Of a stretch of DNA of 64,000 nt, positions 1 to 8,101 are shown one piece after another. The notes under the pieces are model-generated. The model was not told where the DNA came from. It saw only the letters and a list, made by a program, of their open reading frames with translations, and searched no databases. A program made the position numbers and the translations under genes. Source of the DNA: CAMTUH01 sp947084935. GTDB taxonomy: Bacteria > Pseudomonadota > Gammaproteobacteria > Coxiellales > Coxiellaceae. The stretch spans positions 248,001 to 312,000 of the forward strand of contig CAMTUH010000004.1 of NCBI GenBank assembly GCA_947084935.1. Direction: 5' to 3'. The first letter of the stretch is position 1. Each line of letters opens with the position of its first letter.

Positions 1-631
1 ACTCAGTCAATCCATTTCCCGGAAACTGAGAAAATACCCGCTGAATGGCCGCACGTGCCTCAACTCTTAATTCACTCCAGACCCGCAACAAATCCAACGG
101 TTCCGCGTCGTTTTTCAATAACGCTCGCCAATCGGTACGATCGTTCACGAACTGCTTGAGCGCCACTTCCATCACACCCGCTTGATAACGATTACTGACT
201 TTAAAAATAGGAATGGCTTGCGAAGCACCTTGATCGATCCAGCGCGTTGGGACTTGCGTTTCCCGCGTGATACCGACTTTTAATCCCGAAGAATTTGCCA
301 AATAAATAATATGGGTTTGCGCACACTGCACGTGCGCCCAATCCTCAGTCGAACAAGTACCCGATTCCACTTGGCAGCGTTCGGGATGAATCACACAAAG
401 ATTACACTCTTGCAACCGACGCAAACACGGAAAACAAAAACCCTGCTGAAAGCTTTTATTGGTTTTTCGGCCGCACTGAATACACTGAATATTACCGGTG
501 GGAACGAAAGAAAGGGTATTTCCCATTAATGAATTTAACGGAATTTCTTTATCGCCCAACCGAAAATAGTAAGACACCGGGCAAGTGGGCTCGCCTTTTA
601 ATTTTCGAATATGGCCAATAAATTTTTTCAT
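1..631 (-). CDS. DUF2797 family protein (partial, 3' end outside window)
   Basis: The reverse strand from the ATG at 631 stays open to the window edge, giving at least 210 residues. An N-terminal zinc-ribbon-like part (IQCIQCGRK, then CFPC) and further cysteines (CNLC, C near 88-94, C near 103) are followed by a region containing GLKVGITRETQVPTRWIDQG. That arrangement is typical of DUF2797 proteins, whose function is unknown; the GIY-like stretch is a family feature. It starts 3 nt after the stop of the ferredoxin gene and is probably the last gene of the glpE-nadA-ferredoxin transcription unit. The family call is by pattern memory. Confidence 0.75.
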   Translation of the reverse strand, partial: MKKFIGHIRKLKGEPTCPVSYYFRLGDKEIPLNSLMGNTLSFVPTGNIQCIQCGRKTNKSFQQGFCFPCLRRLQECNLCVIHPERCQVESGTCSTEDWAHVQCAQTHIIYLANSSGLKVGITRETQVPTRWIDQGASQAIPIFKVSNRYQAGVMEVALKQFVNDRTDWRALLKNDAEPLDLLRVWSELRVEARAAIQRVFSQFPGNGLTE

Positions 632-634
632 CAC

Positions 635-1003
635 TTACGAATTTCTAAATAAAATATAATCTTCAACCGGTTTACCGCCAATAAAGTGCTCTTGAATAAT
701 TCGCTCAATCACTTCCGGCGTGCACGAGTGATACCAAATTCCATCGGGGTAAACGACGGCAATTGGACCTTGGCAGCACACCCGCAAACAATTCGCTTTC
801 GTGCGGTAAATTCCACCCACCCCCGTTAAGTTCAATTCATCGAGGCGACGCTTTAAATATTCCCACGAAATTAACCCTTCGCCTTTTTGGCAGCATTTAG
901 GTTTGGTTTGGTCGCAACACAAAAAAATATGATGACGAATTTTATGTAATTGAAGAACGTCGATGCGGCACTGCCGTTCTTCGTTTTTATTATTTTCCGT
1001 CAT
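635..1003 (-). CDS. Thioredoxin-like [2Fe-2S] ferredoxin
   Basis: A 122-aa protein with cysteines C29-C30, C37-C38, C72 and C76-C77 (motifs HIFLCCDQ, CCQKG, ANCLRVCCQGP). This is the pattern of small thioredoxin-fold [2Fe-2S] ferredoxins that follow a (2Fe-2S) domain rule C-x(n)-C-x(n)-C-x3-C. The tail has the usual VVYPDGIWY segment. The start codon overlaps the nadA stop by one base (TAATG), so the two genes are translationally coupled. A role in supplying electrons, or in Fe-S handling near NadA (itself a 4Fe-4S enzyme), is inference. The doubled cysteines (CC three times) are unusual for the family. Confidence 0.8.
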   Translation of the reverse strand: MTENNKNEERQCRIDVLQLHKIRHHIFLCCDQTKPKCCQKGEGLISWEYLKRRLDELNLTGVGGIYRTKANCLRVCCQGPIAVVYPDGIWYHSCTPEVIERIIQEHFIGGKPVEDYILFRNS

Positions 1004-2022
1004 TACGCTCCCTTAGAGCTGAAATTTAACATCCGTTGTAGCGGGGCTTTGGCTTTCTGAATGATGGCCGGGTCAATCACAATTTCGTTCGTGCCCGTCA
1101 ACAGTGATTCTTCCACACGCTGCAAATTATTCATGGCCATCCACGGGCAGTGTCCGCAACTGTGGCACGTCGCCCCTTCCCCTGCCGTAGGCGCTTCAAT
1201 AAACGTCTTGTGCGGTGACGCTTGTTGCATCTTATAAAAAATACCGCGATCCGTTGCAACAATAAAGACATTATTCGGTAATTCTTGGCTTGCCTTTAAC
1301 AATTGTGACGTCGAGCCCACCACGTCCGCTTGCTGAATAACGCCTGGAGGTGACTCGGGGTGCACCAACACTGCCGCTTCCGGATGTTGTCGGCGTAATT
1401 CTTGGAGCGCTTGCACACGGTATTCTTCGTGCACGATACAAGCACCGTCCCATAAAATCATGTCTGCTCCAGTCTTGCTTTGTATGTACTGGCCTAAATA
1501 GCGATCCGGCGCCCATAAAATTTTTTTCCCTGCTGCACTCAAGTGATCCACAATCGCAACGGCATTCGACGAAGTCACCACCCAGTCGGCGCGCGCTTTA
1601 ACCGCTGCGGAAGTATTGCAATACACCACCACCGTGCGATCGGGGTGTTGATCACAAAAGGTGGTAAATTGATCGATCGGGCAACCCAAGTCCAAAGAAC
1701 ACGTCGCCTGCACGGTAGGCATCAAGACGCGTTTTTGAGGGCTCAAAATCTTAGCGCTCTCGCCCATGAAGCGAACGCCCGCCACCATCAACGTTGAAGC
1801 CGTATGCTCAACTCCGAATTGTGCCATGGCTAAAGAGTCCCCGATAAAACCACCGGTTTCCTCTGCTAATTGCTGGACTTCGGGTTCAGTGTAGTAATGG
1901 GCAATAACCACCGCGTCCTCAGCCGCAAGTAAGTCGGCAAGACGTGAAATCGATTTTTCCCTTTGATGTGGCGGCAGGGTCGCCAGAGATTCCCTGGTAG
2001 GAATGTCAAATTGGATCGGCAT
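1003..2022 (-). CDS. nadA: Quinolinate synthase NadA
   Basis: A 339-aa protein of normal family length. It condenses iminoaspartate with dihydroxyacetone phosphate to quinolinate in de novo NAD synthesis and uses an oxygen-labile [4Fe-4S] cluster. The three expected cluster ligands are visible: C108 (ATCSLDLGCP), C195 (DGACIVHEE) and C292 (CHSCGHCPWMAMN). The N-terminal AHYYTEPEVQQLA and the GVRFMGESAKIL segment are also family signatures. It starts 2 nt after glpE ends and overlaps the ferredoxin gene by one base. No nadB or nadC is present in the window. Confidence 0.96.
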   Translation of the reverse strand: MPIQFDIPTRESLATLPPHQREKSISRLADLLAAEDAVVIAHYYTEPEVQQLAEETGGFIGDSLAMAQFGVEHTASTLMVAGVRFMGESAKILSPQKRVLMPTVQATCSLDLGCPIDQFTTFCDQHPDRTVVVYCNTSAAVKARADWVVTSSNAVAIVDHLSAAGKKILWAPDRYLGQYIQSKTGADMILWDGACIVHEEYRVQALQELRRQHPEAAVLVHPESPPGVIQQADVVGSTSQLLKASQELPNNVFIVATDRGIFYKMQQASPHKTFIEAPTAGEGATCHSCGHCPWMAMNNLQRVEESLLTGTNEIVIDPAIIQKAKAPLQRMLNFSSKGA

Positions 2023-2024
2023 GT

Positions 2025-2342
2025 TTACTTATTAGCGTCTGAAGTCGGATGATGCGCCTTCCAAGTCTCAAATCCTCCAACTAAGCTGTATACCTCTTTA
2101 AAACCCAGTTCTACTAGGTGTTGCGCCACCGATTGGCTGCTAATCCCGTGGTAACAGTATATCAGAATAGGCGTGGCTTTGTCGGTCCGCTGACAGTAGT
2201 CCTGGAGCGTGGACATGGACAAGTGGATGGCGTTCGCAATATGCATCTCTTCATAGCTTTCCTCATCTCGCACATCAGCAACTACAATCTTACGTTCGTT
2301 CATCAATTGTTCTGCTTCACTGTGAGAGATCTGCTTGTACAT
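2025..2342 (-). CDS. glpE: Rhodanese-like thiosulfate sulfurtransferase (GlpE type)
   Basis: A 105-aa single-domain rhodanese. The active-site loop CYHGISSQ places the persulfide cysteine at about residue 63, and the C-terminal YSLVGGFETWK segment matches GlpE proteins. It transfers sulfane sulfur from thiosulfate to cyanide or to protein thiols such as thioredoxin. Lying 2 nt upstream of nadA and the ferredoxin, it may supply sulfur for Fe-S assembly; that link is inference from position. The start is the ATG at 2342 with an AAGG-like sequence just upstream. Confidence 0.88.
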   Translation of the reverse strand: MYKQISHSEAEQLMNERKIVVADVRDEESYEEMHIANAIHLSMSTLQDYCQRTDKATPILIYCYHGISSQSVAQHLVELGFKEVYSLVGGFETWKAHHPTSDANK

Positions 2343-2416
2343 GTCGGCTTCCTTATGGTGTTTTTTCTGGAGTGATTATAAGTGAGAACCCGTCGGATCG
2401 GCAAGAAAGCTTTATC

Positions 2417-5400
2417 TTATACCCGAGCTACCTCTTCCGTGGCAAACAGGTAATCCAACCACAGATTGGCCAAAATCTCCTGAGTGCGATTCTGAGACAG
2501 ACGCTCGTCGATATTCCCAATATCCACTTTTTCCATGGGCTGATGCTGCCACGAGCACGCGAACACTGCTTTGGTTCGCCGACCCGTTTTAGGATCCACT
2601 TGCCACTGCAAGCACTGCGCACACACGCCCTTCATCATGCATTGCATGGGTCCATAAACGGACGCAATAAACTCGGCATCTTCGGCGAAATGACCATGAA
2701 GTAGCTGAGATCGTGATTGCTGTACCCGTCGAATCAAAGCGGGAGAACCTACCACAAATACTTCAGATATTGAGGACAGTGGAACTGCCGGCGGTCGATG
2801 ATTGGTATAGATTCCCTGGTCGTAATTGCGCAAAACGGTGATGAGCTCGCCGGTGGTGGCAATATCCTGAGGTCGATTCGGTGTAACTGTATCTTCTTCT
2901 GACTGCGTCAACCACAAAGCGGCATCGCTCGCCGCTTCCAACTCATCCTGGCAAAACAACTCTTTTGCCGACTTCATCAGACCCACAAAAAACACCCGGT
3001 GCCCCTGTTCGTGAAACGCAGGTCCTAAAGAACGGAGGTGGGCAGCCGCCATCGAACCCCCGATGATGGCGATGGTCTTCGGCCCCCCCTCGGGAATCTT
3101 GGTCCGACATCCCGTGGGCCCCATGACCGATATCGGTTGTCCCTTTTTCAGAGTCGCCACTAGCCGTGAACTGGCTCCTCGCTCCAATACCATGAAAGAA
3201 ACAACGTCGGGATCGTCGCGGTGTTTCGCGCCAATCATCGCCAATGCTTCCGTTTGTAAGCGCGTATTTGCAACCATCGGTGACAAACACTCGTAATTTT
3301 GTAGTCGGTAAAATTGTCCCGGGTGTAAATTCTTAGCGGCAACCGGGCATCGGACTTGTAATTCCACCATATCGGCCGTGTGACGACGAACGGAAACGAC
3401 TTCCGCCCAAAACATCAACGACATCTGCTCTCGAAACCTTTGGTACTCAGCAGGATCGCCCAACGGCGCGTGATTATTTTTCAGTAACACGGTATCCACA
3501 ATTTTCGGGTACACGCGTTTCGCGGAAGCAACGGCTTTCACCACACTGCCGTGAAAAATCGGATGCGTGTCGCCTAAAAAGGTGACGCGACGATCTTCGT
3601 GCTCATAACTCGTAAATGCTCCAAAATTCTCGATCTTACAGTGCCCCTGCGTGTGCACGGGTTTTAATTGATTATCGACCGATTCGAATCGTTCGTAATT
3701 AAATCCCTCGCGCAAAAAAGTACCGCGGTGCTCGTATTCATACGCAATATTAGGCCGCGCACCCGTCGCCACAAAAATAGAACGCACCGGCAAGGTTTGA
3801 TCTTCGTCGGTTTCCATCCACACACCTTCTTCGTCCATGACGCGCCACCGACACACCAACGCAGAGACATCACCGTGTTCATCTAACTTCACTGCTTTGG
3901 GTTCCAACCCCTCCGCGTAATAAATACCTTCTTCGAGCGCTTTAATGACCTCTTCGTGATTGCGACGATAAGCCGGCGATTCTTGCATCGTGCGACGATA
4001 AGCGACAGTCACTCCACCCCATTGACGAATTAAATGAATAAAGTTGGGAGGCCGCCCCTCCCGCTCGGCGTTACGGCGCTCTTCGAGCACCCGACGAGCA
4101 TGCTCCAGAAATTCATCCAGAACGGATAAGTCGTGCGTATTGAAACGAGATCTTACGGTTTCTTCTCCGAAATATTCAGTGAGCTTTTGATATCTCTCGT
4201 GAATTTTTTCAACTTGAGTGATGTAGTACACCTGCACTTCCGTAGCCGTATCGATCCCCGTTAACCCACCTCCGATGATCAACGCCGGCAAGCGCACCTG
4301 TAAATTCGCCAGACTGGATGCCTTAGCCGCGCCCGTCAATTGCAATGCCATTAAAAAATCATTCGCTTGCCGCATGCCTGGAGCCATGCTGTGCGGAATT
4401 TCCAATTCGCGGGGTAACCCGGCACCCACTGCCACGGCTAAGTGATCGAATCCTAATAGCCACGCGTCCTCAACTTGTAAAGTTCCGCCAAAGCGAATGC
4501 TTCCAAATACTTGAAAATAGGGGCGACGCACTAAATTCACGTAAATTAACTTTAAGAAATTTTTGTCCCAACGCACGGTAATTCCGTATTCGGCAACACC
4601 CCCAAACCCCGCCATCACCCGACTGTCTAGCCCTTCGCGCAAATCGTCGTAACGGAAAATGGGATTGGTCGCCAGATGATGCGGTAATGGCTCTACTTTC
4701 AAGCCCTCCGTACCCACGATGGCGAAACCTTCCATCAATAAATAATGAGCCAACGTAAACCCGGCAGGCCCCATGCCCATGATGAGTACTTTTTTTCCGT
4801 TGTAGGGTTTGGGAATCCATTGCTCGCGTCGCAAGGGATTCCAGCGCGTTAATAAATCGTAAACTTCAACGCCCCAGGGTAAATCGAGCACATCCGTTAA
4901 AATCCGCGTTTCGGTTTGGGGAATATTCACGGGTTCTTGTTTTTGATAAATACAGGCTTTCATGCAATCATTGCAAATGCGATGACCCGTGACGGGACAC
5001 ATGGGATTATCGATCATCACCGTAGCCAACGCCGCAATGCCGTAACCCGACTTTTTCAGCGCGTGCATTTCAGAAATTTTTTCATCTAATGGGCATCCGG
5101 TTAATGCTTCACCCAAAGGATTTACTTTTAACCCTTGATCGGGCTGACCTTTTTTTACCGGAAAACCTTTCGAACAAAAATCACCGTCGGTTTTGTGACA
5201 GTAAACGCAGTAATGCACTTCGTCTAAAGCCTCTCGACGCGACATGCGCGGATCGGTTAGCCCAAAACCGTCGCGATAACGCCTTGCCTCAACAGGCCCC
5301 TCAAGACGACCCACCGAATCACCAGCGACAGGAACGGTGGCAACCAGATTTTCATAATTCAGATGCCGGGGAAGGTGAAAACTGACCCATCCATTAACAA

Positions 5401-5941
5401 TCACTTTTCCTTCGGATTTTGTTAACGCGCCGACGCACCACAAAGTCAATCGCTCAATCGCTTCTCGATTACTCATTGGATCGGATAGCCACCGTTGCCC
5501 CAGAGTGGCAATCGCCCACTCCCGGTCATTGTCATTTAAATTGTTTTCTCTTAATTGATCTTTTAGCCATTGATCTAATGAATGAAAATCAATTTCACTT
5601 TCTTTTTTAATCGCACGCTTGGCCTCGCGCAAAACATAATATTTTTTAAAGGCGAATATGGGATCGTGGTAGAGGGTTGCCGCTTGCAAACGACCCACCT
5701 CATCTTCAATAGCAAAAAGCTCGGCGATATAGGCTTCCAATGCAGGGGCAGCAGAGAGGATCAGCGCGCTGATTTGTTCGGGAGAAAAGGAATCACTCGT
5801 GCGAAAATTGAGCAGTTGATCGTGGGTCAGCTCGTCGCTCTTTCTGAGGTAAGCGAGAAACGAATCGTCTAATTTTTTCAGCCCCTCGGCTGAAAACAGT
5901 TCGGCAAAGGTGAATCCTTTTAATTGCAGTTGCTTTTCCAT
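2417..5941 (-). CDS. Large FAD/NAD(P) oxidoreductase with iron-sulfur domains (GltD-like plus ferredoxin-reductase-like fusion)
   Basis: A 1,174-aa protein from the ATG at 5941, preceded by GGGAAGA; the reading frame is open further upstream, but those residues look non-coding. In order it has a helical N-terminus, a cysteine-rich part (CVYC near 245, C256, C283, then C315 and CNDC-x3-C near 323-330) like the dicluster ferredoxin part of GltD-type proteins, and a dinucleotide fold GMGPAG near 389. A second nucleotide site lies at IIGGGLTGID, followed by ATGARPN. A C-terminal ferredoxin-NADP-reductase/DHOD electron-transfer-like module carries GPTGCRTKIP, IIGGSMAAAH and MQCMMKGVCAQC, a 2Fe-2S ligand set. 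It is probably an electron-bifurcating or multi-domain NAD(P)H:acceptor oxidoreductase; substrate unknown. No gltB-like large subunit is nearby. Confidence 0.85.
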   Translation of the reverse strand: MEKQLQLKGFTFAELFSAEGLKKLDDSFLAYLRKSDELTHDQLLNFRTSDSFSPEQISALILSAAPALEAYIAELFAIEDEVGRLQAATLYHDPIFAFKKYYVLREAKRAIKKESEIDFHSLDQWLKDQLRENNLNDNDREWAIATLGQRWLSDPMSNREAIERLTLWCVGALTKSEGKVIVNGWVSFHLPRHLNYENLVATVPVAGDSVGRLEGPVEARRYRDGFGLTDPRMSRREALDEVHYCVYCHKTDGDFCSKGFPVKKGQPDQGLKVNPLGEALTGCPLDEKISEMHALKKSGYGIAALATVMIDNPMCPVTGHRICNDCMKACIYQKQEPVNIPQTETRILTDVLDLPWGVEVYDLLTRWNPLRREQWIPKPYNGKKVLIMGMGPAGFTLAHYLLMEGFAIVGTEGLKVEPLPHHLATNPIFRYDDLREGLDSRVMAGFGGVAEYGITVRWDKNFLKLIYVNLVRRPYFQVFGSIRFGGTLQVEDAWLLGFDHLAVAVGAGLPRELEIPHSMAPGMRQANDFLMALQLTGAAKASSLANLQVRLPALIIGGGLTGIDTATEVQVYYITQVEKIHERYQKLTEYFGEETVRSRFNTHDLSVLDEFLEHARRVLEERRNAEREGRPPNFIHLIRQWGGVTVAYRRTMQESPAYRRNHEEVIKALEEGIYYAEGLEPKAVKLDEHGDVSALVCRWRVMDEEGVWMETDEDQTLPVRSIFVATGARPNIAYEYEHRGTFLREGFNYERFESVDNQLKPVHTQGHCKIENFGAFTSYEHEDRRVTFLGDTHPIFHGSVVKAVASAKRVYPKIVDTVLLKNNHAPLGDPAEYQRFREQMSLMFWAEVVSVRRHTADMVELQVRCPVAAKNLHPGQFYRLQNYECLSPMVANTRLQTEALAMIGAKHRDDPDVVSFMVLERGASSRLVATLKKGQPISVMGPTGCRTKIPEGGPKTIAIIGGSMAAAHLRSLGPAFHEQGHRVFFVGLMKSAKELFCQDELEAASDAALWLTQSEEDTVTPNRPQDIATTGELITVLRNYDQGIYTNHRPPAVPLSSISEVFVVGSPALIRRVQQSRSQLLHGHFAEDAEFIASVYGPMQCMMKGVCAQCLQWQVDPKTGRRTKAVFACSWQHQPMEKVDIGNIDERLSQNRTQEILANLWLDYLFATEEVARV

Positions 5942-5952
5942 TCTTCCCACCG

Positions 5953-5982
5953 TTGAGGCGCTGCCACGAAACGAGGTACAAT
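5953..5982 (+). promoter_or_regulatory. Candidate sigma70 promoter for the 64-aa ORF
   Basis: TTGAGG at 5953-5958 and TACAAT at 5977-5982 are separated by 18 nt. They lie about 35 nt upstream of the ATG at 6017 and inside the gap between divergent genes. Two mismatches to the -35 consensus and one to the -10. Confidence 0.45.
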
Positions 5983-6016
5983 GCCAGGGTACAAAAGTAT
6001 TGTAAAGATAAGGCTC

Positions 6017-6211
6017 ATGGTTATAAAGCAAAAATCACAAAAGACGATCAAAGATTACGTCAGCGAGATCGATAAGCATCTAGCCGAGTTTGATCGGTCA
6101 CATTCGTTATCCGCCTCTCAGCAAGCAGAGATTAAAAAATATCAGCGGGTGTATGAGCGGCGCGATCACCCCACTCCACTCGCTAAAAAACCTTCCCTCT
6201 GGGATTTTTAA
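6017..6211 (+). CDS. Small conserved-looking hypothetical protein
   Basis: A 64-aa hydrophilic, mostly helical protein (YVSEIDKHLAEFD, then LSASQQAEIKKYQRVYERRD, ending SLWDF). I chose the ATG at 6017, which has AAGG 5 nt upstream and a good promoter before it; an in-frame ATG at 5981 lies inside the promoter. It is divergent from the large flavoprotein gene and convergent with grxD. Function is not recognised. The regular amphipathic composition and promoter support a real gene, but without homologues in hand I cannot be sure. Confidence 0.6.
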   Translation: MVIKQKSQKTIKDYVSEIDKHLAEFDRSHSLSASQQAEIKKYQRVYERRDHPTPLAKKPSLWDF

Positions 6212-6218
6212 TTAACGA

Positions 6219-6249
6219 ATCCCGAATCAAGGCCCCCTTGATTCGGGAT
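6219..6249. terminator. Perfect 13-bp hairpin between convergent genes
   Basis: The arms ATCCCGAATCAAG (6219-6231) and CTTGATTCGGGAT (6237-6249) are perfect inverse complements around a 5-nt loop. The hairpin sits between the small ORF and grxD, touching the grxD stop. A U-tract is missing on the plus side and weak on the minus side, so bidirectional termination is inferred from placement only. Confidence 0.5.
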
Positions 6250-6563
6250 CAGCCCAACTTACTCAATATCTTCTTCAACTCACCCGACTCAAACAATTCA
6301 CCCACAATGTCACTACCACCCACAAACTCTCCGTTAATATAAAGTTGCGGCAGCGTCGGCCAATTGGAGTATTCCTTGACCGCTTGACGAAGCTCAGGGT
6401 CTTCTAAGACATTAAAGCTGGCGAATTCGGAAACGCCACACTGCCGTAAAATGTGAACGACTCGGCCGGAAAACCCACACTGCGGAAAATCCGGCGTTCC
6501 CTTCATGTATAGTACTACCGGATTGCTCTCAACTTGCTTTTTAATTGTATCGTGCATATTCAT
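6249..6563 (-). CDS. grxD: Monothiol glutaredoxin, Grx4 type
   Basis: A 104-aa monothiol glutaredoxin with the CGFS active site at residues 29-32 and the glutathione-binding WPTLPQLYINGEFVGGSD segment. These proteins bind a [2Fe-2S] cluster as homodimers or as heterodimers with BolA proteins and deliver clusters to targets. The start ATG overlaps the stop of the upstream BolA-family gene (ATGA), so the partners are coupled, as expected for a Grx-BolA pair. Confidence 0.95.
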   Translation of the reverse strand: MNMHDTIKKQVESNPVVLYMKGTPDFPQCGFSGRVVHILRQCGVSEFASFNVLEDPELRQAVKEYSNWPTLPQLYINGEFVGGSDIVGELFESGELKKILSKLG

Positions 6564-6808
6564 ACCTCACCCCGACTTTCATATTCTGCCGGTGTAAATG
6601 TTTTTAACGATAACGCATGAATATCCGTTTGCATGCGATGACCTAATGCCTCATAAACCATGCGGTGGCGCATCAGCATATTTTTCCCCGTAAAAGTATC
6701 ACAGAGTACCACCGCTTCAAAATGCTGACCATCCCCTTCCGAGTAAACAACCCGACTGTCCGCTAAACCGCGCTCAATCCACTCTTTAATTTGTTCCGCT
6801 GTTACCAT
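6560..6808 (-). CDS. BolA-family protein, IbaG/YrbA-like
   Basis: An 82-aa BolA-fold protein. SEGDGQHFEAVVLC, RHRMVYEALG, the invariant DIHALSLKTFTPAEY and the conserved histidine place it in the family, and the ending KTFTPAEY resembles IbaG more than BolA proper. The likely role is as Fe-S-cluster partner of the monothiol glutaredoxin encoded directly downstream with a 4-nt overlap. A second BolA-like gene lies at 60212-60481. Confidence 0.88.
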   Translation of the reverse strand: MVTAEQIKEWIERGLADSRVVYSEGDGQHFEAVVLCDTFTGKNMLMRHRMVYEALGHRMQTDIHALSLKTFTPAEYESRGEV

Positions 6809-6841
6809 ATTTCTCCCCTAGCCCATCACGCCTCGATACAC

Positions 6842-6847
6842 TATAAT
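6842..6847 (+). promoter_or_regulatory. Candidate -10 element for fdxA
   Basis: A perfect TATAAT lies 40 nt upstream of the fdxA ATG, in the gap between divergent genes. No good -35 is seen at 17 nt (TAGCCC), so only the -10 is called. Confidence 0.35.
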
Positions 6848-6886
6848 TCCACAGCCTGAAAAAGCCAACAAGGAGTGAGCACTTCC

Positions 6887-7219
6887 ATGACCTTCGTCGT
6901 TACCGACAGCTGTATCCGCTGCAAATATACCGACTGCGTTGAAGTATGCCCCGTCGACTGCTTTCGCGAAGGGCCCAATATGCTCGTGATTGATCCCGAG
7001 GAATGTATTGACTGCAATCTCTGCGTGCCAGAATGCCCCGTCGATGCGATCTTTGCGCAAGACGATCTTCCCGAAAACCAGCAGGAATTCCTCGCCCTCA
7101 ACGCCGAGCTCGCGAAAAAATGGCCTATTATCACGTCTATCAAAGACGCCCCACCCGACGCCGATGAGTGGGCCGAGGTTAAAGACAAGCTGAAATACCT
7201 CGAGCGCGAATGGAAATGA
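6887..7219 (+). CDS. fdxA: 7Fe ferredoxin FdxA
   Basis: A 110-aa ferredoxin binding one [3Fe-4S] and one [4Fe-4S] cluster. Cysteines at 9, 12, 17, 21, 25, 40, 43, 46 and 50 (SCIRCKYTDCVEVCPVDC and ECIDCNLCVPECP) match the Azotobacter-type FdxA pattern. The C-terminal extension WPIITSIKDAPPDADEW is also diagnostic. I start at the ATG 6887 because family members begin MTFVV or MTYVV; AGGAG lies at 6871-6875. The gene overlaps the CinA-like gene by 4 nt. Confidence 0.95.
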   Translation: MTFVVTDSCIRCKYTDCVEVCPVDCFREGPNMLVIDPEECIDCNLCVPECPVDAIFAQDDLPENQQEFLALNAELAKKWPIITSIKDAPPDADEWAEVKDKLKYLEREWK

Positions 7220-7959
7220 AGCGTGTCGGTTTTGTGTGTACGGGTGAAGAGCTCGTCATCGGCGCTTGCCAAGACACCAACTCTACTATTTTCGCCCAAC
7301 AATTCACGGAACATCACATCCAAGCGGGACAGCGGGTCACCGTGGGGGATGAGACACACGAAATCGAAAGTGCTATTAATTTTTTATTATCCACGCATCA
7401 CGCCCTCATCACAATCGGGGGGCTCGGCCCGACGTCCGATGATCGCACGCGTTACGCACTGTCAAAGGCCATTCACCAAGAATTGGAATTCAACGATGAA
7501 GCATGGCAGTGGATCGTGGAAAGGTTCACCAAAAAAAACTTAGAAATCCCTGAAACCAACCGACAACAAGCTCTATTGCCCATCGGTTCCACCCCCATTT
7601 ACAACGCGAACGGCTCGGCGGCCGCGTGTTACGTACATCATGAAGGGAAAGACATTTTTATGTTGCCCGGGCCACCAAATGAATGCCTGCCAATTTTTCA
7701 AGAAGTGGTCTTACCGATGTTATTGCAAAAAAATTACGCCCACCACATATACCGCCACTCGTGGATGCTGTACGGCGTGAGCGAAAGCAGCATTGCGGCA
7801 CAATTGGAAAGTTTGGAACTAGAACCTCAATGCACATTAGGCTACCGCGTTCACAAACCGTATCTGGAAATAAAACTGTGGTCGGACAATCAAGAAGCAC
7901 TCAATAAAATGATTCAAAAATTTGATCCGCTCTTAAAGCCACACGTTAAAAAAACCTAG
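7216..7959 (+). CDS. CinA N-terminal (MoaB/Mog-like) domain protein
   Basis: A 247-aa protein with the molybdopterin-binding-like fold of the CinA N-terminus: VCTGEELVIGACQDTNS, TIGGLGPTSDDRTRYALSKA and MLPGPPNECLPIF. In full CinA this domain acts as an ADP-ribose/NAD pyrophosphatase-type (COG1058) activity fused to an NMN amidase. Here the amidase is missing and is encoded separately at 50655. The ATG at 7216 overlaps the fdxA stop (ATGA); an in-frame ATG two codons upstream is possible. The TAG stop is the first base set of the palindromic repeat that follows. Confidence 0.8.
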   Translation: MKRVGFVCTGEELVIGACQDTNSTIFAQQFTEHHIQAGQRVTVGDETHEIESAINFLLSTHHALITIGGLGPTSDDRTRYALSKAIHQELEFNDEAWQWIVERFTKKNLEIPETNRQQALLPIGSTPIYNANGSAAACYVHHEGKDIFMLPGPPNECLPIFQEVVLPMLLQKNYAHHIYRHSWMLYGVSESSIAAQLESLELEPQCTLGYRVHKPYLEIKLWSDNQEALNKMIQKFDPLLKPHVKKT

Positions 7960-8101
7960 TACTCCGTCAAATAAGTTTTGTACATTCGTTCGGGGACGTA
8001 CATCCTGTACTCGGCGCTTCTTACCCCTGCTTTCGCAGGGGCGGGGCCTCTGTGGTCGCGACGCCCCTCACGAATGCACAAAACTTATTTGACAAAACAC
8101 T
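7958..8101. repeat. Palindromic repeat family A, copy 1
   Basis: A 144-bp element bounded by inverted repeats: GTCAAATAAGTTTTGTACATTCG on the left matches CGAATGCACAAAACTTATTTGAC on the right with one mismatch. A second copy at 54539-54662 is in the opposite orientation, and a half copy is at 59318-59361. The left end contains the stop of the CinA-like gene and the right end the stop of the membrane-protein gene at 8100. There is no ORF inside; it resembles a small MITE or palindromic intergenic element. Confidence 0.85.

Noticed and set aside
1271..1797. ORFs of 80-85 codons on both strands within nadA
   Set aside because: They are shadows in other frames of a fully recognisable nadA.
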